Assembly: GCA_026874595.1 (NCBI GenBank)
Contig: CM049309.1
Coordinates: forward strand, 55,526,079-55,590,078
Direction: 5' to 3'
Length of the DNA stretch: 64,000 bases
From: Sipunculus nudus
Taxonomy: Eukaryota; Annelida; Sipuncula; Golfingiida; Sipunculidae
A model generated the notes under the pieces. That model had not been told where the DNA came from. It worked only from the letters and a program-made list of their open reading frames with translations, and did no database searches. Positions 39,938 to 47,500 of this stretch are shown here, in pieces. The number at the start of each line of letters is the position of its first letter. The stretch's first letter is position 1. A program made the translations under genes and the position numbers.

Positions 39938-41533
39938 CAGGATCACGGATACAGACATGTTGAAGGTTCAGAGTAAACACTATGGATCTTTAATCTTTTG
40001 CCGGGAAGAAAATATATATACAAATATTGTGTTTTAAACAGAAAAAACGAATGTAATCTTGCACAGAAAGTAGTTATTTATTTGAACTGCCTAGAATAGT
40101 ATTAAGTATTATGTGTATGAGCGAAAACAGACTCACTTTTAAAATTTACAACCCCGGGCCTTGAAAACAGAGACAATGAACTGCGTGACCTTTGAGAGCC
40201 GCATTACTGACGAGTGATACATTTTGACAAGTTTACCGTAAGTGCTGCCGGGGATCGACGTAGATGGGGGAACCCAGGGCAGACGTTTCCTCTTTAACAC
40301 TATTTTATAATGACAAGTGGTTTATTATCCACACATTATTTAAAATATATTTGTTTTATAATGAATACGATACTTATTAGCCGACATGTCATCATATTTA
40401 CGTTAACTGGATTGTCTCTATATTTTTCTTAACTGATCAACAAGAGCTCTCTCACAGCGTAGCATGTCCAGTTTACTTTCAAAACCGTGTCTGTAAGCGC
40501 AGTCCTTGATCTCTATAATGTGTGATCAATCGGATTACTGTGACTGGCTGGCCGAGGAGAGGGCTCCTTCCCACTCAGTTTTCTGTAGAGCTTTGGATTT
40601 CGCCTGATTTAAAACCGACGGGTCCATGGTATCACATTATCTTACATATGTCTCCTTATCTCAGATCCAAGGACAGTCTTTACTTTTCCGATATTGTTAA
40701 TGCGTTTACAGGTTGATGACGCATTGATACACCTTGATAAAACTACTAAGAGGCTGATGGACAGTTTGTATCGACGGGGGACACACAACTGTGTCAATGT
40801 AATCATTGTCTCCGATCACGGTGAGTGTTACTATAAACATTACAATTATGAATATACTCTGTTCCTCTAACTTGTGTCCACCTCTTTTTTTTCGAGTTCT
40901 CATATTTTAAATAATTCTGTTTCTAAGATAAGGTGTATACGGTAGGTATTTTTTTATCTTATTGAAATTAAAGCCCTTTAATCTTCTACCATTCATTACC
41001 ATCTTTTCCCTTTAACTGTAACTGATAAAAATTGTCATATAAAAAAACAGGCGGACATGAATAGACAGAACAGACTTCAGGGTTAATTAGGGCTGTGTAT
41101 CGGTCCGCCTCTTCCGATACAATACGTATTGCGATACAGTTAATTCGATACCGATACGTATTGACGATACGTTTCATTTTTCTTTGTATATCATTTCTAG
41201 ATAAAAGTTCTGTTTCTTGTTTTTATATGTTTTTATTTTATTTTAACATACCACGTATTTAGTATGCTATGCTCTTAAATTTAGCGGGGAGGTTCATAGG
41301 CTGTATTTTTTTATGTCATGTAATTACACTGTTTTGTTCTGTGAATATGAATCCCATTAGTCACTCTCATGTTTGTACAGGATTTGTCCCCAAGCTTTAA
41401 CCATTTATTTTACATCTGTTGTCGAACGCGGGAGTTCCGAGTAACCTTTGACCGGCTGTGTAAATAAAAAAAAAGTTAGAGATAAAATGATTTATCATAA
41501 GGGAATAAGTGCCCTGCTTAGGTCACAGAATTG

Positions 41534-41583
<50 letters not shown>

Positions 41584-44500
41584 AAGATAGGATATATACG
41601 TGAATGTAGCTTCTTCCTAATAACAATATGTGATGTAAATATCAATTTCATTAATAAAGAGGAACGTCAGTATCATTCTTTTTGGATCGCTCACGTGCGC
41701 CTGTTTGTTATGGAAGTACTGACGTGCATGCGTATATACATATATTGACAGGTCTTAAAACCCAGAGCAACAAATGTACAGTGCATTTAGATTTATAAAT
41801 CGTCATGGTTATATTAAAGTAAGTGTTATATCCCTATTCATTAGCAATCAATCGATACGACCAATACAGCATGCAACGCATTTCGGTTATCGTATCGACG
41901 CCGTGTATCGATTCGTATCGATATATCAATATATTGATACAGCCCTAGTGTTAATCAATAATATTATCTTTAGATTTTGTGAAAATCATTTGAAAAACGA
42001 GGAATAACAACGATCGTGTTTCACTTTAAAACTCGGCTCTTGTTCAGCCGACCCAGATCTGGTTTGAGTAGCCTAAGAGTTGTTTGGGAATGGGTTAATA
42101 GCTTTCGTTCCCTGCGTGCACAATCAAAATGAATCCAAAACAACCAGCTTACAACATTTATCATCAGGTATTAGAGTACCGTTTCATTTGTTAATTCAGG
42201 AATGAATGATATAAATTGCCATGAAAGACAGTCCGGCGTCCGCGAGCATATGAACGAGAGAAACATGCATGTATGGACAGATGCCGCGGGCAGGGTGTCT
42301 AACAAGTACCGGAGTGACAGGTACAACGGACCTTTCTACCCAGTCGACCAGGAGGACCAAGGTTGAAAACATTGTCACAATATATTTAAAAATGCTACAT
42401 ACGTTGGAAAACTTCTGCTTCGTGGACCAGTGTAGGGAGCAGGGAGAATACACCTGATAGATACAAGATTTAAAAACAGACATTACAAATGTTGTTATTG
42501 TGAGAAATTATATTCTGTTTACATTTTAAACGGTAATTTTCAAATCTGAATCAGGTGATTTTTTTTCTGTTTGGTTTTAGATGTATTTTAGTGTATCGAT
42601 ATATTTTAGGAACACTTCAGTGCAAAACTGTGTTGCTAAATCAGAAATGTAAGCTCGGTTTACAGTTAGGTAACGTTTTCGTCTGCACTTACCCAGGTAA
42701 AATTGCACAGATTTTGGTCAATCGAATGTATATAAATATTTGACCAAGAATTATGATTTAAGTGTCGCCTGAATAATTCCAAGTACTTATCATATGTTGG
42801 TTTATATTTCAGTGCCTGTTGATAGATTTATTGAGAAGCTTGAATGTAAGATTCAGGCCGTGAAAGTTTTTGAGAAATCGATGTTTCCAAAGAGACATCA
42901 CTATGCCAACAGCCACCGAATCGATGATGTCATCCTTGATGTGGACGACCGGTGGCTGGTCACAGAGTAAGTGAACTGTAACTTTGCTTATTATTGTTTC
43001 TTTTTTTTTTCAACGTATCTTCTTATTTCTGTTCGCTTAAATTAAATAACAAAACTGTTTTAATGAATCAGTTAATTGTTCTGGCAGATGGAAAAACGCA
43101 ACACATGAATGTGGTTTGAGGGGTATGCATGGAAACGATGAAGTACTACACACGATGAAAGTGAGAATCATATACGATTATCTTAAAATACGTTTATCTC
43201 ATGTATAGTTATACTAATAACGAATTTCAAAACTTAGTAGGCATATGTATATAAATGTTAGGTCGAAGTTTCCTTATAATGCTTAATGCTGGTATATACA
43301 ATTCATACCTGATTAATTATATCGGTATTGCAAAAAAATTCTTAATTTGTTGGAATGACTTTCATTCCACATTTCTTTCAAATTCTTCAGATTGTTTAAA
43401 CTCCGTCATTTCAGGCTTTCTTTCTGGCACATGGTCCCGATTTTGCGAAAGAGAAAGAAGTTGAAGAATTTGAAAACATCGAACTATATAATATTATGGC
43501 ACGTGAGTATATTCTTTTAATGAGTTTGACTTTAATAGACTTTTATCAAACTGACACAAATGTATTTACCAGGACAGGTTATGTTAAATGAGAGCCTAAT
43601 ATAGGATAATATGATATGAAAAGTAGTTAATAATATTTAACAGTGTTGTGCTTATTTTTATCATTAGTTGTGTTGACCAGTAGGTTGTTTTGTTTAGTAA
43701 TGGAACATCGAACCTACTACGGTTTGCTATGATTAGTTGACGGAAGATTCTGGATGTCTAGAGGTTTCTAGGAGGCTTACCTGGTAACTTCTATGAAGAG
43801 AAGTGTGTAGAACTTTCGTTGACTAGAACTTTCCCGACGTTTCTTTGCGCCAGGTATATACAAAGGCCGGCTCTGTGGCCGGAGACAGGTAAATCAGTCA
43901 GTTGGGAAGTTTTTGCAGCCAGACGTGTTGTGAGTTGTAGATTTGCATCAAACGAGTTGTTATTTCAGTATCGCGTTAGGACAAGTGTTGGTCCTAGGAG
44001 TTAGCCGTTGAGGAAGATATAATTTTATAGACTGTGTATTTAAAAAAAATTAGAGCCAATTAACGGCGGGCGAAAGATTGGAGGCCAATGTGTGATAGGA
44101 GGCCAGTCTACGGCGGTTATGCCCAATTTTTGAACATTTCCGGAATAAACCTGTGTTTTGTTTACCCCTAGACATGTGTGATTATTTTGGACTTTTGCTT
44201 GAAAGTTCCCGGGAAATATATGTCCGCTGCGTGTGTGGTGTGACACAAACATTATTTTACACAATGTGACATATATTCACTATCAATTTTAAGGTGTGTT
44301 AAATATACAACCGGCACCAAACAACGGCACAGAAGGAGCTCTGTATCCGATTCTAAGGAGCCCTCCGCCACTTCCGGTTATTGATACTACAGACAGGTAC
44401 AGCGTCTGTGACTACAGAGGGTTGACTGAACACAACAACGCTTGTCCTTGTGGTCACGTGAGTTCCTTTTTTTGTTAATGTACTTAGATTTATAGATATA

Positions 44501-47500
44501 TCAGAAAGCTTGTAGATCCTACAGGGTACGACATAGTGTCTTTGTTAGCTGTTGATTCATTTTTAGGGTTTTGTATAAATCACTTATGCTCATATAAATT
44601 AAGTTAATTTTAGTACTATTTATTTTACATTGATATATGTACATAATAGGGGTAAACACCATTTTTGGGGCGCAGTGATCATAATTCTATATGTTTAAGG
44701 CCCCATCAGCTACGATTAGTTGGCATGCGGTATCAGATTTGTTCATAAATCCACGTGGGGTAATTATTCGGAGAGCTGTTAAACAGTACGCTGATGTGGA
44801 TACCTGATAGATCACGCTGTATCCGAAAGTCATGCATGTTGTAACCAGGTACAGCGCGGTATGGGGGTCATTTTGTCCACTGAAATAGTGAAATGACCAA
44901 GCATAGTGTAATAACGGAAAGACTTTAGGATGCCATCTTAATCAGAGGGCTGTTCATTAATATCCTCAACTTATGAAATAAAATAAATTTAAACTGTGGA
45001 TAACTTAATTTAATTGCTAGGCAATGTAAAATATATCTAAAAATGAAAATTTAATTTATTACGAATAACAGGGAAAAGAAATATAAAATATCAGAAGTTA
45101 CAGCTCAACAGGAGAGGGGGGGGGGGGGGGGGGGGGGGCTCCTCCCTCTGAATCCGCCACTGACATTACTACCAAAGGACGCGAATTCAATAATTGTGGA
45201 AATATTAATCTCTCGATAATCATTACATTGGTAACTTTTCATCTTCTCAAGCGTGATAATTCCCTGCCGGTCAGTCTTTATTAAAATGCATGTCTATGCC
45301 CGACTTCATCCCCAGTATAATGAATCTGACATCAGTGTGATATCAGTATCTGGGAATTTTTATGCCGTCTCCAAACAAGGAAGGACACATTTCTTATTGC
45401 ATAATCAGTGGGGCACGTATTTTTTATACTTTAAATGTGGACATATTGCTGCAGGACACAACAGCTGAGCTGAACGAGAGACTGAACAGATCAAAGATCC
45501 AAAACAATCAAAGTGTATCTGACCATCTGCCTCACGGGATGCCCGTCCTGACCAACAACGACACTGTCTGTATCCTGTACCATGACGACTACGTCTCAGC
45601 CTACAGCCATCAACGCAAGATGGCGCTCTGGTCAGCCTTCACCCTCAACAGAGATCAGGTGCTGTTTTAAGTTATCATAAATATCATAATCCAGATAGTA
45701 ATCAAAAGGTATAGCCAAGCTAACGGGGCTGCAATAATTATATGCATTACATCCATGAGCATTCTTAAGCGTATTTAGCTTTTATGATATTAGTGATCAC
45801 TTTATTATAAACATAATTAATAAAATAATAAAATAATTATTTATTTATGGAGTAAAATCCTCTCTGTATCTGTCATGGAGCTATTATTATATTAGTAATC
45901 ACCTTGGTATAAACAAATTTATTTATGGAGTAAAATACTCTTGAGGTAGTTATCTAGAACCGTCGTTCAAATTATATTGGCCGAAATTTGGAAAGAAAAC
46001 ATTTGAACATTATAATAACATCTGAAGTATCTTCAGACTTCTCACATGTCAGGGGTTGTTTCGTATGAAATATTTCAAGACTTGTCAAAATTGCCGATAT
46101 CGGTAAAAAGGATACCAGTCTTAATAAGCCTTTCTTTTATTAATAATAAATGACTTCACAAAAAAGCGTAGGGTGGTACATATCTTGATGAGTGGTTATG
46201 ATTACTTCAATTTCGATTTTGATATAATTACAGCTTTATGAATCGGAGGTTCTGACGGTGTACGTCAGTTATCACCACATGCGCACCCCTATTTCGTTTA
46301 ATATTGTTTTATATAATTTTAACTTTGTTTAAATACGTTGACAACCCTCCGACGATGTGACTAAAAAAATTTTATTTGAGTGAAAGTTTTGATAAGTATA
46401 CAGCTTTCGGACGCTGAAAAAAACAAAAACCTGTCAGATTTCCTCCGAGGGATGACCAATTATTCATTATTTTATCTTTAAGTCTTAATAAACTTACCAT
46501 TGAAAATCTTCGATTCCAAACTGTTATTGATCTAAACAGAGGGAACACCTTTCATAACTATGTTAAATACGATTACACTCTCTGATATGGAGGCACAAGA
46601 CGGTGTAAAAGTTGGGACCGAGTCCCAGGTGGACCATTTATTCAGCAATTAATCGAATCGTATGTTTTATACGCCTTCAGCTCTCAAACACGGAGATACA
46701 AAATTTTGTCAGATCTAAGCCCAAGGGGTTGACTATTTATTTTTTATTATACTAGATTTACGTTTTAATAAGTTTACACTTTCCGATATGGAGATACCGG
46801 ACTATGTTACATCTGGCTGCCCGGGTTGACAATTCTTTAATTATAATGCTTAGTTTATGTTTTAACCCTTTTACAGCTCTCCGACACAGAGATTCCAGAC
46901 TGCGTTAGATCTGACCCCCGGGTGGACCAGGCGGACCAGACGACCTGCGATGATTATACGTCCATGGAAGATCAGAGAATCACCCGAGTCAGTCTGTTCC
47001 CGCCAAGATTCAGCTCCTCAAACCAGACGATAGACGACGCCATGATCCTAACCAACAGCGTCCCCATGTACAACGGATCAGGTCAGGAGGAAAACTTGTT
47101 TCTAAAAAGTTACAAAAGTACATAGTCATGATATCCTGATCTTCAAATAACTAGTTTTTATGTAATTTGTGAAGGAGTTTAGCTGCATGGGGTAGAACCT
47201 ATCGTTTCGTTAGTATTAAATATTAACCATTGGCATTGTAATATTCGATTGCAAATTAGTAGCTCAGGGAGTAAACCCATTAGATATTCCGCCTAATGCG
47301 ACAGTATTTTGTCTTTAATGTCATTTAACTTCCCGACAATATTTCGAACAGATTAAGTATATATAGTATATGCGGTAAGGTATATGTTGTATAGTATATT
47401 TGATAAAAATAATAGTAGAATAATAAAATTGATAATAATAATAATAATAATAAAATCAATAATAATAAGAACATGAATAATATCAAACTACACACAATTT

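Noticed and set aside
42200-42320. Earlier donor (GTACAA) for the module 2 post-DHG exon
   Set aside because: It would leave phase 2, which does not fit the next exon.
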